Assembly: GCA_964558295.1 (NCBI GenBank)
Contig: CAZLDQ010000021.1
Coordinates: 1 to 42,688, forward strand
Source: JBDKTH01 sp964558295
GTDB taxonomy: Bacteria > Planctomycetota > Planctomycetia > Pirellulales > Thermoguttaceae
DNA length: 42,688 nucleotides
Direction: 5' to 3'
In this document: positions 7,224 to 16,640 of the stretch, one piece after another
Position numbering within the stretch: the first letter of the stretch is position 1
Layout: each line of letters opens with the position of its first letter
The notes under the pieces: generated by a model
Told to the model about the DNA's origin: nothing
Databases searched by the model: none
The model's input: the letters and a program-made list of their open reading frames with translations, nothing else
Translations under genes and position numbers: made by a program

Positions 7224-8555
7224 TCAGACCTCCAGTTTCCAGGGGGCCCGATAGGAACGATTCACCAGGGCGTTGGCCTCGGGATCGTCGATCACTTGCT
7301 CCTTTTCGCCGTCCCACTGAAGCCGGTGGCCGGTCAGCCAGGCAATGTTCATCAGATGGCCAGGGTTGGTGGCATAGTGGCCCGTCTGGAGGTCGTCGAT
7401 CGGCTGGGTACGGCTGCGCAGACACTCCAGGAAGTTGATCTGGTGCTGGCCTTCATCCTCAGCACCGATGATCTCCTCGCCTTCCTCGGCAGCGGCCCCC
7501 TTGAAGCCCTTCTTCCTCTCGTCGAAGATCGTCAACCGGCTTCGGTCGAGAAACATCGAGGCCTTGGTGCCAAAGAAGCATTTGGCATGGGATCGCTGCT
7601 CGCGGCGACAGCCAATGCGCATCGTATACTGCATGACGAACCCGTTCTTGGCCACCGGGCCAGGGCCGTACTCAAGGATGGCATCGAGGGTATCAGGCCA
7701 TTGGCGATTGTCGTCGGGCATCGCGTACTTGCCCCCAAAAGCGGCCACAGCCTTGGGATACTTGACGCCCATAGCCAGGTGGACGATGTCGAAATGGTGT
7801 ACGCCCCAAGCCACCTGATGACCACCGCCGGAAATGCGGAACCAGTCGTAGCCGTAGTTGAAGAAAATGTTGGGGTTATAGGGGACCATCGGGGCCGGGC
7901 CAACGTAGAAGTCCCAGTCGAGCTCGGCAGGCGGATCGCAATCGGCCGGAGCACCGCGGCCGGGCCACCAGTTTTCATAGTCCCAGACCTTGACTTCGGA
8001 AATGTCGCCCAAGCGGCCTGATTGGATCAGTTCCACGGCCTTGAGATAGTGGGCCCGGCTGTGCTGCTGGGTGCCGACCTGGACGATCCGGTTGTACTTC
8101 TTGGCGGCTTCGATGGCGTAACGGCCTTCGCCGATAAAGTTGGTTACCGGCTTTTCCAAGTAAACGTCTTTGCCGGCCTGACAGGCATGGATCGTGGGCA
8201 GCACATGCCAATGGGCCTGAGTGGCCACGATCACAGCGTCGACGTCCTTCCGTTCAAGCACTTTACGGTAGTCGCGGTAGACATCAACCTTTTGGCCGCC
8301 GACCAATTTCCGGTAGGCGTCGAGGTTCTTCGAGTACACATCGGCGAGGGCGATCACGCGGTTGCCGCCAGCCGCCTCGAAATGCGTGTACAACTGGCGA
8401 GCCCGGGCACCACAGCCAATCACGGCCAGATTGATCGTGTCGTTCGGTCCACGTTTGGAGTCGGCCCCAGCGGCGTAGAGTTGGGCTCCGGTCCAGCTTG
8501 CGGCCGCAGCCGCGGTCGCACCAAGATACTGTCTCCGCGTCAGTTGATGGTTCAT
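7224..8555 (-). CDS. Tat-exported Gfo/Idh/MocA family oxidoreductase
   Basis: 443 residues. It starts with a twin-arginine signal (LTRRQYLG, then an Ala-rich stretch to QLYAAG). The Rossmann fold follows (LAVIGCGARARQLY, an NAD(P)-binding glycine motif), then the family's DVYLEKPV, whose lysine is catalytic, and a C-terminal substrate domain. AGGAGG sits eight bases before the ATG. Such proteins oxidise or reduce sugars and inositols with tightly bound NADP. Exported copies are strongly expanded in planctomycetes, and the substrate cannot be told. It lies between a beta-helix protein upstream and an esterase downstream, which suggests shared use in glycan degradation. Confidence 0.9.
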   Translation of the reverse strand: MNHQLTRRQYLGATAAAAASWTGAQLYAAGADSKRGPNDTINLAVIGCGARARQLYTHFEAAGGNRVIALADVYSKNLDAYRKLVGGQKVDVYRDYRKVLERKDVDAVIVATQAHWHVLPTIHACQAGKDVYLEKPVTNFIGEGRYAIEAAKKYNRIVQVGTQQHSRAHYLKAVELIQSGRLGDISEVKVWDYENWWPGRGAPADCDPPAELDWDFYVGPAPMVPYNPNIFFNYGYDWFRISGGGHQVAWGVHHFDIVHLAMGVKYPKAVAAFGGKYAMPDDNRQWPDTLDAILEYGPGPVAKNGFVMQYTMRIGCRREQRSHAKCFFGTKASMFLDRSRLTIFDERKKGFKGAAAEEGEEIIGAEDEGQHQINFLECLRSRTQPIDDLQTGHYATNPGHLMNIAWLTGHRLQWDGEKEQVIDDPEANALVNRSYRAPWKLEV

Positions 8556-8715
8556 CAGAGATCCTCCTGGGGGTGATTTGTGAACAGCGCCTCAACTCCA
8601 TCGACGATCAGACACAGACAAGGCATACCGGGCCGTAGAATCGGCGATTGATCACGTCGCAGCGAGAACGCCAAACGCGATGGACAAATGCCGCGCCTCA
8701 ACGGTTTGATCTGTT

Positions 8716-10851
8716 TTACTCGGGCTGCGTAGCGCGAACAGGTATCTCCTTTCGATATTGATCTTTGATAAGCCCCATCTGCTCGAACGGGATTCTCTTG
8801 AATCCGGGTACTTTCTGGTAGACCGGAGAATCGTTGCGCAACTGAAAGTTCATTGCCGCAACACTGACAATTCCGACGTCCGGAGCGATGAGATTGTCTT
8901 GGAGGGTGACGTGGGGCTCGGCCGTTTTTTCGATCGAACTCCACTGGCCTCCCTGGCAAACGTTGCGGACAACGATGTTTCCCTTCGGGATAGCCGGTTC
9001 GTCTTCCCAAATGTTGGTGAGCTTGGGATAACGGCTGCGCCACAGGTCATTCTGATAGGGCATGGCGTCGAGCCGTTGTTTCAACACGCCGTTGACCGCA
9101 TCGCTGGCCCAGCCGAGAGCGCGGGCGTCGATGTGCACGGCGGGCGTGCAATCGACGAAGAGGTTGTTTTCCACCAGGTTATCCCGGCCGCCGCCGATGA
9201 ATGCCGCCCGGCAGACGCGGTAGAAGACGTTGCCCACTATGGCTGCGCTGGAGTAGCAGTCGTCCAAATAGACCCCCATGCAGTCAGGCATGATCAACCC
9301 GCCGGAACGGTGCTTGGTGTCGTTCTGGAAGCCGGTGACATGGTGCATGAAGTTGTAGCGGATCATGTGGCCACGCTGGGTCCAGTCGCGTCCAGCATAG
9401 ATCGCCCCAGCGTCGTTCGACTCCAGGCAAACGTGATGGATCTCGTTGAATTCGATCAGATGGTCATTGCCACCGAAATCAATGGCCTGGTGTGGAGCGT
9501 CGTGCATCAGGTTATGGGAAGCCCGATTGCCGACGCCGCTCAGCCTGACAGCCGGGGAATACATGCGGTTCCATCGGCCATAGTGGTGGATGTGGTTGTT
9601 TTCGGCAAACAATCCGGCCGGCGTGAGTGTTTTCCGGTCTCCACCGTAAAGCAAGATCCCACCGGAACCCAAATCGTGGAGATCGCAGCTAATCACCCCG
9701 CTCTGGGTGGCGCCGCTGATGCTCACGGCCACAGCCCCCAGGTTTCTCAGCGTGCAGCCGGCCACACGATTCTGCGTACCACCGTGGATGACAATCGCCG
9801 TGTCACGGGAGAATTCCAAGGTGAGCCGCTCGATCGTCACATACGACGTCTCGTTCAAGGTGACGAGATTCTTGGCCAACGATACAACGGTCGAGCCCGG
9901 CTCGATCGGCGCCGGCGGCCAGAAATAGAGAATACCAGTCTGGCGATCGAGATACCACTCGCCGGGCTGATCGATTTCCGAAAGCAGGTTGAACGCGTAA
10001 AACCACTGGCCTTTGCGGTAACCGTATGTGTGATAAGGGGGGCTGACCGAGATGATCCGCTTGTCGGTGTCGATCGATTCGACCTTGTGGCGTTGATCGG
10101 CCCAATCCCAGAACCAGTAGCCGTGGACCCAGGGGTTGTTTTCGGCGACCCAGCGTTTTGGGCGGTCGCCTTCATACATGAACTTGCCCGTCAAATCTCC
10201 CTTGATGCCGCGTACGTCGACTGGGTTGCCACCGACCAAGTCAACGATCTTCACAAACCCCTCGTTGGGCCAACGAGCCACGGTCATCGGCTTGCCACGG
10301 AAAAAGAGTTCCAGTCGATCGGATTCGAAATCGCCAAAGTCGGTGATCCCCAGATCGCGCAGGTTGATCTGACCGACTTTTCCCCGGGCCGCTGGGTCAA
10401 GCCGGTTCAGGATGGCCGGATCGGTGGTAGGTTGAAATCCGTCGAGTCGCCGGCCACCGCTCCAATGCACAGTCTCGCCTTCTCGCGCCCGATAGACGAT
10501 CGGCGAGCCTTCAGCCCCGGAGTCTTGAGCGGTCAGTTCCAAGGCCTTGGACCGCTCGTAAACCCCGCCCCGGATCTCCACGATGACGCCGCCGGCCGGC
10601 AAACCGCCTTTCGCCTTCAACTCGCGGATTGCATCCCGAGCCCGTTCCAGGGTGGCAAATGGGCCATCGGTCTTCGCTTCATTTGGCGAGGCCAGGGAAC
10701 CAGACCAGTGGTCGTTTCCACTGTTGGCAACATAGAAGGTCTTTGGCGAGGGAGCCTCTGCTCCTTGACTAACGGCGGCGAGCCCGCCAAGCGCTCCCGC
10801 AAACACTAATCCAACCAGGAAGACAACTCGCAAAGCAAGACTTTGCTTCAT
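8716..10851 (-). CDS. Secreted right-handed beta-helix protein (polysaccharide lyase-like)
   Basis: 711 residues from the ATG at 10851; AAGGAG lies nine bases before it, so the longer frame to 10896 is rejected. A signal peptide ends near QGAEA. The start of the mature protein is typical of planctomycete beta-helix proteins: FYVANSGNDHWSGSLASP, then GPFATLERARDAIRELKA. After a beta-sandwich-like middle, parallel beta-helix repeats occupy about residues 320-600, with repeated short N-rich turns such as GCTLRNLG, FAENNHIHHYG and IEFNEIHHV. This fold is shared by pectate, alginate and chondroitin lyases and some glycosidases. No specific catalytic site is recognised. It is the first gene of a minus-strand group with the oxidoreductase and esterase. 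Confidence 0.82.
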   Translation of the reverse strand: MKQSLALRVVFLVGLVFAGALGGLAAVSQGAEAPSPKTFYVANSGNDHWSGSLASPNEAKTDGPFATLERARDAIRELKAKGGLPAGGVIVEIRGGVYERSKALELTAQDSGAEGSPIVYRAREGETVHWSGGRRLDGFQPTTDPAILNRLDPAARGKVGQINLRDLGITDFGDFESDRLELFFRGKPMTVARWPNEGFVKIVDLVGGNPVDVRGIKGDLTGKFMYEGDRPKRWVAENNPWVHGYWFWDWADQRHKVESIDTDKRIISVSPPYHTYGYRKGQWFYAFNLLSEIDQPGEWYLDRQTGILYFWPPAPIEPGSTVVSLAKNLVTLNETSYVTIERLTLEFSRDTAIVIHGGTQNRVAGCTLRNLGAVAVSISGATQSGVISCDLHDLGSGGILLYGGDRKTLTPAGLFAENNHIHHYGRWNRMYSPAVRLSGVGNRASHNLMHDAPHQAIDFGGNDHLIEFNEIHHVCLESNDAGAIYAGRDWTQRGHMIRYNFMHHVTGFQNDTKHRSGGLIMPDCMGVYLDDCYSSAAIVGNVFYRVCRAAFIGGGRDNLVENNLFVDCTPAVHIDARALGWASDAVNGVLKQRLDAMPYQNDLWRSRYPKLTNIWEDEPAIPKGNIVVRNVCQGGQWSSIEKTAEPHVTLQDNLIAPDVGIVSVAAMNFQLRNDSPVYQKVPGFKRIPFEQMGLIKDQYRKEIPVRATQPE

Positions 10852-11570
10852 TCCAGTCCACTCCTTATCAGTATACCCATCGCGATACGGCCACAACCGA
10901 AGGGTTCAAGGTTCAGGCCTCCGGACGAGACAGTCTCGCGAAGCTTTTTTTCGGGGGGCGTTACTCTCCAAAGCTTAAATCGTGCAGTGGCCACCGTCAA
11001 TCTGGCAGATCGCCCTCTTCCGTCAAGGATTTCATCCCTTCCGATTACTTTGATCAAAGCCTGACCCGAAGGCAAGACGGAAAAACCAAGTCTCGGGTAT
11101 GGCGATCGGTTCAGGAGGAGCGTGACGGCGTCGCACCGCAAAATCGAACGTTTTTTTCTTTCCTATCTGCTGGTCTTACAGCGATAGATCTGGGCACGGA
11201 ACCCAGAGCCGATGGGCTTGACCTCGCACCGGCTCTTCTTCGCTCCGTTAAACCACTGCGATATCCAGCTTCGCACGGACCGGACTGATCGCCTGGGCGG
11301 GAGCTTCGGGCAAGAACGAGTTCGACGAGGCAGTACGCACGGCCGTGATTAACAACCGGGCCGGAGGGATGGGGCTATCAGCGGCCACAATGCGTTTGAG
11401 CAGCCCTTGGGTGAAGGCATGGAGTTGTTTCATTTGTTCCAGGCCGTGCATTCGTCCCCCGAAATCACGGTCGCTTGGAACCTCTTGCCCCGCGGCCTCA
11501 GGGGAGCAATAATTTGGGGTAGAGTGTCGGCGGAACCTATCCCAGATTCTCATCTTGAGGAGGGAAGATC
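10852..11570. other. Intergenic region, promoter side of two divergent genes
   Basis: About 720 bases without a supported gene. A minus-strand frame at 11248-11553 has no ribosome site at its first ATG and no recognisable domain. T-runs occur at 10946 and 11150 but without convincing stems. Promoters for the beta-helix gene and the small acidic protein must lie here. Confidence 0.45.
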
Positions 11571-11765
11571 ATGCCACAGTTTGCGATTATCGAAATCGAG
11601 GATGGGCTGACGGTTGCCGAGTTCGAGGCAGGGGCCACGCCCGACGAAGTGGCGGCGATGCACGGTGGCATACTGATCGATCCCGGCCCCTACCCAAGCT
11701 ACGAAGACGCTTACGACGCCATGGTGGCGATCCAAAGCGAAGAAGAGGAAGAGGATCTTCAGTAG
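11571..11765 (+). CDS. Small acidic protein, unknown function
   Basis: 64 residues with a strong ribosome site (GAGGAGGGAAG) before the ATG. The sequence is compact and acidic. It begins QFAIIEIEDGLTVAEFEAG, continues with a probable helix (TPDEVAAMHGG) and a PYPSYEDAYDAM segment, and ends in a run of Glu/Asp. I recognise no named domain. A regular predicted beta-alpha pattern and good codon structure support a real gene. A short palindrome lies about 80 bases after the stop. Nothing nearby on the same strand suggests an operon. Confidence 0.65.
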   Translation: MPQFAIIEIEDGLTVAEFEAGATPDEVAAMHGGILIDPGPYPSYEDAYDAMVAIQSEEEEEDLQ

Positions 11766-12369
11766 CGTCAGCCAAGCTGTCTGGCCTCCGAGTGCGCCAG
11801 AGACCGCAGGCGCCTGGACGACTGCAAGACATGAGCGGAGATCCCACGCCATGACGTGGGGTGGGTGACATTTTTCGCTCAGCAACAGTCGGACGGACAC
11901 CTGCACGAGTTCCTTGATGGTTCGTAAGAACGACACCGCTTGGCGACCGCCAACAACACGGCGGCCCTTAGTGACGGCACAATACATCATCGACCGGATG
12001 ACCACTTGGCCGCCACTAATGGGGATGCCGCAATACGGAGGGTTGCCACCGGACGCCTCCAATAGATGGAAATTCGCGGCCAGATATCCCGTTTACGGCA
12101 AGCCCGAAGCAGCAATCCAAGACTATCGTGCCGTGACGTGATCTCGGCTTTTTCCGCCATCGCTTTTGGAGGTCTACCACGCTCAAGCAGCACGGCTTGC
12201 CCATGCTGCCTCAGACCTGACAGAGAGAACAATGGATTAAATCCCTCCCTGGCATTGGGCGATGGAAAGACGAACATCGCAGGGTCCCAAGTGGAGCAAG
12301 GTCTGGCATAGTGATTGCCCGGAAGCTCTGACGTGAGGGCTATCCAATCGTCTTTTGGGAGCACGCCCC
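11766..12369. other. Intergenic region, no supported gene
   Basis: Open frames here have no ribosome sites or known motifs. It holds the palindrome at 11843-11860 and ends at the start of the osmC relic. Confidence 0.4.
11843..11860 (+). terminator. Possible terminator hairpin or operator palindrome
   Basis: CCCACG-CCATGA-CGTGGG forms a six-pair stem with a nearly self-complementary loop. A run of five T follows about eleven bases later. It sits after the small acidic gene. The gap before the T-run makes a weak terminator, so an operator is an alternative. Confidence 0.3.
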
Positions 12370-12610
12370 ATGGCCGTACGCACTTCCACCGTTGTTTGGG
12401 AAGGCCGCTTGCAGGGCGGCCGGGGAACGATGAGTCTTGGGAGCGGCGTATTTGAAGCGTCCTACTCGTTCACTTCGCGTTTTGAACAGGGAGTGGGAAC
12501 CAATCCCGAGGAATGGATTGCCGCCGCCCATGCCGATTGCTTTTCTCGTTAGCCATCGGGCCAAGTCACACCCAAGCTGGGCTTCGTTGATCGTGCGGCA
12601 TCTCCTTGCA
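12370..12610 (+). pseudogene. osmC: Truncated, frameshifted OsmC-family peroxiredoxin
   Basis: The first 60 residues match OsmC very well: VVWEGRLQGGRGTMSL, then SYSFTSRFEQGVGTNPEEW and IAAAHADCFS. The Cys in AHADCFS corresponds to the first redox cysteine that reduces organic hydroperoxides. The frame then meets TAG at 12550. A one-base shift restores FSLAIGPSHTQAGLR before another stop, which fits the next helix of OsmC. The C-terminal two thirds, including the second cysteine, is gone: the large sigma gene and its leader follow. It is therefore a relic, probably from deletion. Confidence 0.75.
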
Positions 12611-12739
12611 TATTCCATTGGCTGCATCAGGGTTTTATCTACCCACGTTCCAGAGATTCCCCGATACAGCCCTGGCGGGGTTCGCCAGTACGATGAGCCT
12701 CATCTTGTTGATGGAGAACGTCCTTCAGGAGGAACCGTG

Positions 12740-14413
12740 ATGTACAGCCAGTATCGGCATCCCGTCTTCCGCGAGCTTCGTGATCAGCAGTTGCGTTTGG
12801 CGCCGTTGGACCGGCGGCTTGCGCAGATCAATCGGGTGGAACAGCTTCTCAGTGAACTAGACCCCAACCACAAGTACTCCTTTCCCGAACTCTATTATGA
12901 GATCACACGACAACATACGGAGCACCATAGCGATCTTCAGTTGTTGGGCAAAGAGATCAGCCACGATCTGCGTCTTTACGTCGAAGATCTTTCTGATTCA
13001 GCCAATATTCCGGCCGAAGCGGCGGGAGAACGAGTGCTGACGGTCAACGAACTGGCCAAAGAACTCAACGTTTCTGCGAAGACAATCGCGCGTTGGCGGC
13101 GACTCGGTCTGGTCAGCCGGCGGTTTATCTTTGAGGGTCGCAAACGGCTTGGTTTTTTGCAAAGCTCGGTCGACCGTTTCGTGGACCGCAATCGGCTGCG
13201 GGTATTGCGGGGGGCGCAGTTCAGTCAATTGAGCAGCGAAGAGCGAAACCGAATCATCGCCCGAGCTCGAAGCTTAGCTCAACAGGGGAAGTGCCCGGCG
13301 GCGGTCACAAAGCAGTTGGCCCAAGAAACGGGGCGCAGTGCGGAGACGGTCCGCTACACGCTGAAACGGTTCGACCAGGAGAATCCGGAGGAAGCCCTGT
13401 TCCCGGGGTATCACGGTCCGATGCGGCCGGAGATGAAATGGCGGATCTATCAGTTGCATCACCGGGGTGAGTCGATAGCCTCCTTGGCCCAGCGCTTTTA
13501 CCGGACGAAGAAGGGGATCCGCCGGATTCTTGCGGAGATGCGTGCCCAGCGGATTATGGAGCTTCCCCTGACCTACATTGGCAATGGACAGTTTGAGCAG
13601 ATCTGTACGGAGAAAGAAGACCGGGAGATCCTCCGCCCAATGCCACGTCACAGAGAACCGCTACGTAACAGTCGCGCCCCGGCTGGGCTGCCGGCCTATC
13701 TGGCCAGCCTATATCAGGTCCCCCTGTTGTCGCGAGAGCAGGAAGCTCATCTGTTCCGCAAGATGAACTATCTGAAGTACAAAGCAGCCAAGCTCCGTGA
13801 CAAGCTGGAACTCTCCCAGCCTCGCGCCAGTCTGATGGATCAGATCGAAAAGCTCTACGATGAATCGGTGGTCGTCAAGAACCAAATTATCCGCGCGAAC
13901 CTGCGGCTGGTGGTTTCGATTGCGAAACGCCGGGTGGGTTCCGGGGAGAACTTCTTTGAACTGGTCAGCGACGGCAACATGTCGTTAATCCGGGCGGTGG
14001 AACGGTTCGACTTTGCCCGAGGGAACAAGTTCAGCACCTATGCCAGTTGGGCGATCATGAAGAACTTTGCCCGCAGCATCCCTGAGGAACACCGTCACCG
14101 TGACCGCTACCGCACCAGTTATGGAGAGATGTTCAACATCACCGAGGACGTGCGGAGCAGCGAGTACGACCAGGAACATGCCCAGTCACGTCGCGAATCT
14201 CAGGTGGAACAGATTCTCGGCGAGCTGGACAAACGGGAGCAGCAGATCGTGATCCGCCGTTTCGGCCTGGATCGCAACCAGGACCCCTTGACCCTCAAAG
14301 AGGTCGGTGCCCTGTTGGGGGTGACCAAGGAACGGGTCCGTCAACTTGAAGCCCGGGCACTGAAAAAGCTTCGCCGCGCGGCTGAGGAACAGAAGATTGA
14401 GTTTCCGGCTTAG
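12740..14413 (+). CDS. Sigma-70 family sigma factor with extra N-terminal HTH domains
   Basis: 557 residues from the ATG at 12740, preceded seven bases earlier by CAGGAGG. A longer upstream frame overlaps the osmC relic and is rejected. Order: a coiled N-terminus; a MerR/excisionase-like HTH (about 98-150, VNELAKELNVSAKTIARWRRLGLV); two more HTH-like units (about 165-215 with SAETVRYTLKRF, and about 235-275 with SIASLAQRFYRTKKGI); a region 1.2 segment (GLPAYLASLYQVPLLSREQE); region 2 (about 385-455, NLRLVVSIAKRR and FSTYASWAIMKNFAR); and region 4 (about 488-550, LTLKEVGALLGVTKERVRQLE). A distinct region 3 is short. It should direct RNA polymerase to a special promoter class, with the HTH units adding DNA contacts or sensing. 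This architecture is mainly planctomycetal as far as I know. Confidence 0.88.
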   Translation: MYSQYRHPVFRELRDQQLRLAPLDRRLAQINRVEQLLSELDPNHKYSFPELYYEITRQHTEHHSDLQLLGKEISHDLRLYVEDLSDSANIPAEAAGERVLTVNELAKELNVSAKTIARWRRLGLVSRRFIFEGRKRLGFLQSSVDRFVDRNRLRVLRGAQFSQLSSEERNRIIARARSLAQQGKCPAAVTKQLAQETGRSAETVRYTLKRFDQENPEEALFPGYHGPMRPEMKWRIYQLHHRGESIASLAQRFYRTKKGIRRILAEMRAQRIMELPLTYIGNGQFEQICTEKEDREILRPMPRHREPLRNSRAPAGLPAYLASLYQVPLLSREQEAHLFRKMNYLKYKAAKLRDKLELSQPRASLMDQIEKLYDESVVVKNQIIRANLRLVVSIAKRRVGSGENFFELVSDGNMSLIRAVERFDFARGNKFSTYASWAIMKNFARSIPEEHRHRDRYRTSYGEMFNITEDVRSSEYDQEHAQSRRESQVEQILGELDKREQQIVIRRFGLDRNQDPLTLKEVGALLGVTKERVRQLEARALKKLRRAAEEQKIEFPA

Positions 14414-15193
14414 AGTGCCGGCCGAAGTCAAGCTCAAAACGGCCCTTTCCTGAGCAGATGAATCGCTTTTGCCGACGGCGTCACCGCCATCGGGCATCCG
14501 GTGTGGAACTGCGGGCCCTGTTCCGCTAGAATGCTGCCCCGCGCTGACGATAACGTTCCCTGGGACGTATCGCAGCACGTATTATCGAAGCTAAGATTTG
14601 GAATCCGCCACAAGGGCAGGGGACGCTCCAGGGACGTGGCGACCAGAGGAGGGGACGCATTGAGCGTTTTGCGCAGGGATCTTCGCGCGATCTGCGCCGA
14701 AGGAGCGGCGAGTATGATGCTGGAGACTGGAGAAACGTGCTTGCCGGCGTTTGTCCTAGCCCCCACATCGAGTCAACGGACATGTGGCTTGGCTGCTAGC
14801 ACCCCTCTGATTATAGGGTCCGTGCTTGAGCTTCATGCCCCCTACCTGGTGCAGCGTGTCCGTTCCTATCGCCCACGGGGTATTCTGTACGCCATCGTCC
14901 AGGTGTGCGTTTTGTTACCGCGTTATTTGGTAGCGGCGCTCGAAGCATTTCTCACGGTGGCCGTGTTTGCCCGCCTCCCGGTCTATTGGGGGGCATGGCC
15001 GGCAGGCAGCCCTGCGTGGAACACTTGGGGAGACGTATTGGTGCCACGGCGTTTCCGGACGAGTTTTTGTTGGCAACTCAGCTGGCCGTGGCCACCACGA
15101 AGCAGAACAACCAGGGTACCCCGAAGAATCCTATAGCCCCCTCGATAAAGACTGAAGAGGCATTCACGCCCTTATCGAAGAGGTTCCCAAGCA
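14414..15193. other. Long intergenic region, no supported gene
   Basis: The longest frame (14501-15136, plus) contains a mildly hydrophobic stretch but has no ribosome site and no resemblance to a known protein. I also looked here for the missing N domain of the downstream MgtE and did not find it in any frame. Confidence 0.45.
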
Positions 15194-16309
15194 ATGTCCA
15201 TCCTGCATTCGCACCACCGTCGTCGTCTGGGCATCCGCACAAAAGCGACAGGTCCACATCATCCCCAGCTGATCGCTGAGGAAGGCCCTGCAAGACTGCC
15301 ATCGCCATCCATTGCAGATCAGCCGCCCCCAGAACGTGACACGGCCGGCGCTTTGATGATCGAAGAGTATCTGGCCTACTCTCAGGATGCGAGGGTCGAG
15401 GACGTCCTGAACGACTTACGGGAAAAGGCCGAACAGTATGCACATTATGACGTCCAGTATGCTTACGTTCTTGCCGACAACCGGCTGGTAGGCGTGCTGC
15501 GGTTGCGTGATCTTCTCCTCTCGCCCCGATCACTGCCGATCGTGTTGATTATGATCGCCGAGCCGATTCACGTGCATCGCGACACACGCCTGGAAGAACT
15601 TAAGCGTGTATTCGACCGCCATCCACTGTTCGGCATCCCCGTTACTGACGCAGAGCACCACATGATCGGCGTTGTGCGCCGTGCTGACGTGGAAAAGGCG
15701 TTCCAGGAAAAGACAAACCTGGCATTCTTGAGGTATATGGGGATTGTGGGGGGCGAAGAATTGCGGAATATGCCTTTCCGGTATCGCGCCCTGTGCCGCC
15801 TCTCGTGGTTGAGCATGAACGTCTTCCTGAACGTCATCGCCGCGAGTATCATCGCTTGGAATCAGGATACCCTCTCCGCCGTGATTAGTCTGGCCGTCTT
15901 CTTGCCGATCATCTCCGACATGAGCGGATGCTCCGGCAATCAAGCAGTGGCGGTCAGCATGCGGGAATTGATGCTAGGATTGGCCAAGCCGTCACACGTA
16001 TTCCGCGTGTTGTCGAAGGAACTCACCGTTGGCGTGTTCAATGGGCTGGTCTTGGGGTTGATGCTCGGCTTATTGGCTTTCCTCTGGAAAGGCAGTCCAG
16101 CACTGGGACTAGTGGTCGGGTCGGCCTTAGCGTTGAACACCGTGGTAGCAGTAAGCCTCGGCGGCATCATTCCTCTGATATTACGTCGCTTGAACCAAGA
16201 CCCGGCCCTGGCTTCTGGACCGATTCTGACAACGCTGACCGATATGTGCGGATTCTTCTTGATTCTCAGCTTTGCACAGCTTGCCTTGCCATGGCTGGTC
16301 GCTCGTTGA
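15194..16309 (+). CDS. mgtE: MgtE-type magnesium transporter lacking the N domain
   Basis: 371 residues; full MgtE proteins are usually about 450. A poorly conserved basic leader of about 50 residues runs straight into the family segment RDTAGALM. Two CBS domains follow (about 52-165; YAYVLADNRLVGVLRLRDLL and IPVTDAEHHMIGVVRRADV). The membrane domain has five helices and the pore signature (FLPIISDMSGCSGNQAVAVSMREL, then ALNTVVAVSLGG and TDMCGFF). MgtE is a gated Mg2+ channel in which the N and CBS domains close the pore when Mg2+ is high. Losing the superhelical N domain would weaken that gate. The ATG at 15194 has a poor ribosome site, so the start is uncertain. Confidence 0.82.
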   Translation: MSILHSHHRRRLGIRTKATGPHHPQLIAEEGPARLPSPSIADQPPPERDTAGALMIEEYLAYSQDARVEDVLNDLREKAEQYAHYDVQYAYVLADNRLVGVLRLRDLLLSPRSLPIVLIMIAEPIHVHRDTRLEELKRVFDRHPLFGIPVTDAEHHMIGVVRRADVEKAFQEKTNLAFLRYMGIVGGEELRNMPFRYRALCRLSWLSMNVFLNVIAASIIAWNQDTLSAVISLAVFLPIISDMSGCSGNQAVAVSMRELMLGLAKPSHVFRVLSKELTVGVFNGLVLGLMLGLLAFLWKGSPALGLVVGSALALNTVVAVSLGGIIPLILRRLNQDPALASGPILTTLTDMCGFFLILSFAQLALPWLVAR

Positions 16310-16640
16310 CGACCAACGTGTGGCCAAACACAGGCAAGTCGGACGACCAACGCCAGGGGAATTCCCTACTAATCCCGTTCTCGTCTCTGCTCTCGTTGAT
16401 TGCCGTCGCCGCGTACCGGCCGACGTGTCTCAGAGGGACGGCCCCGTCCCCACCGTCGACGGTAGGGGACGCCCATGGCGGCCCCCCACCGCGTTCGATG
16501 TCACCACGGCCAGCAGGTGCTGTTCGGCGGCGGCTGGAGTTGTCGCGTTGCCCATCACCAAAGGGTGAAGTTGCTTCCGGGCTAGGAAAGTCCAGATGTC
16601 GCTCCAAAGGCCGAAACACGCCGCGCTGTATTCCTTCAGC

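Noticed and set aside
8758..10809. 683-residue plus-strand frame opposite the beta-helix gene
   Set aside because: It is the reverse shadow of a clearly coding gene with signal peptide and beta-helix repeats.
11248..11553. 101-residue minus-strand open frame divergent from the small acidic protein
   Set aside because: The first ATG has no ribosome site, the sequence matches no family I know, and a shorter start (from the MHGLEQMKQL methionine) is only weakly supported.
14501..15136. 211-residue plus-strand frame upstream of mgtE
   Set aside because: No ribosome site, no recognisable motif, Arg/Pro/Trp-rich composition typical of a chance frame in GC-rich DNA.
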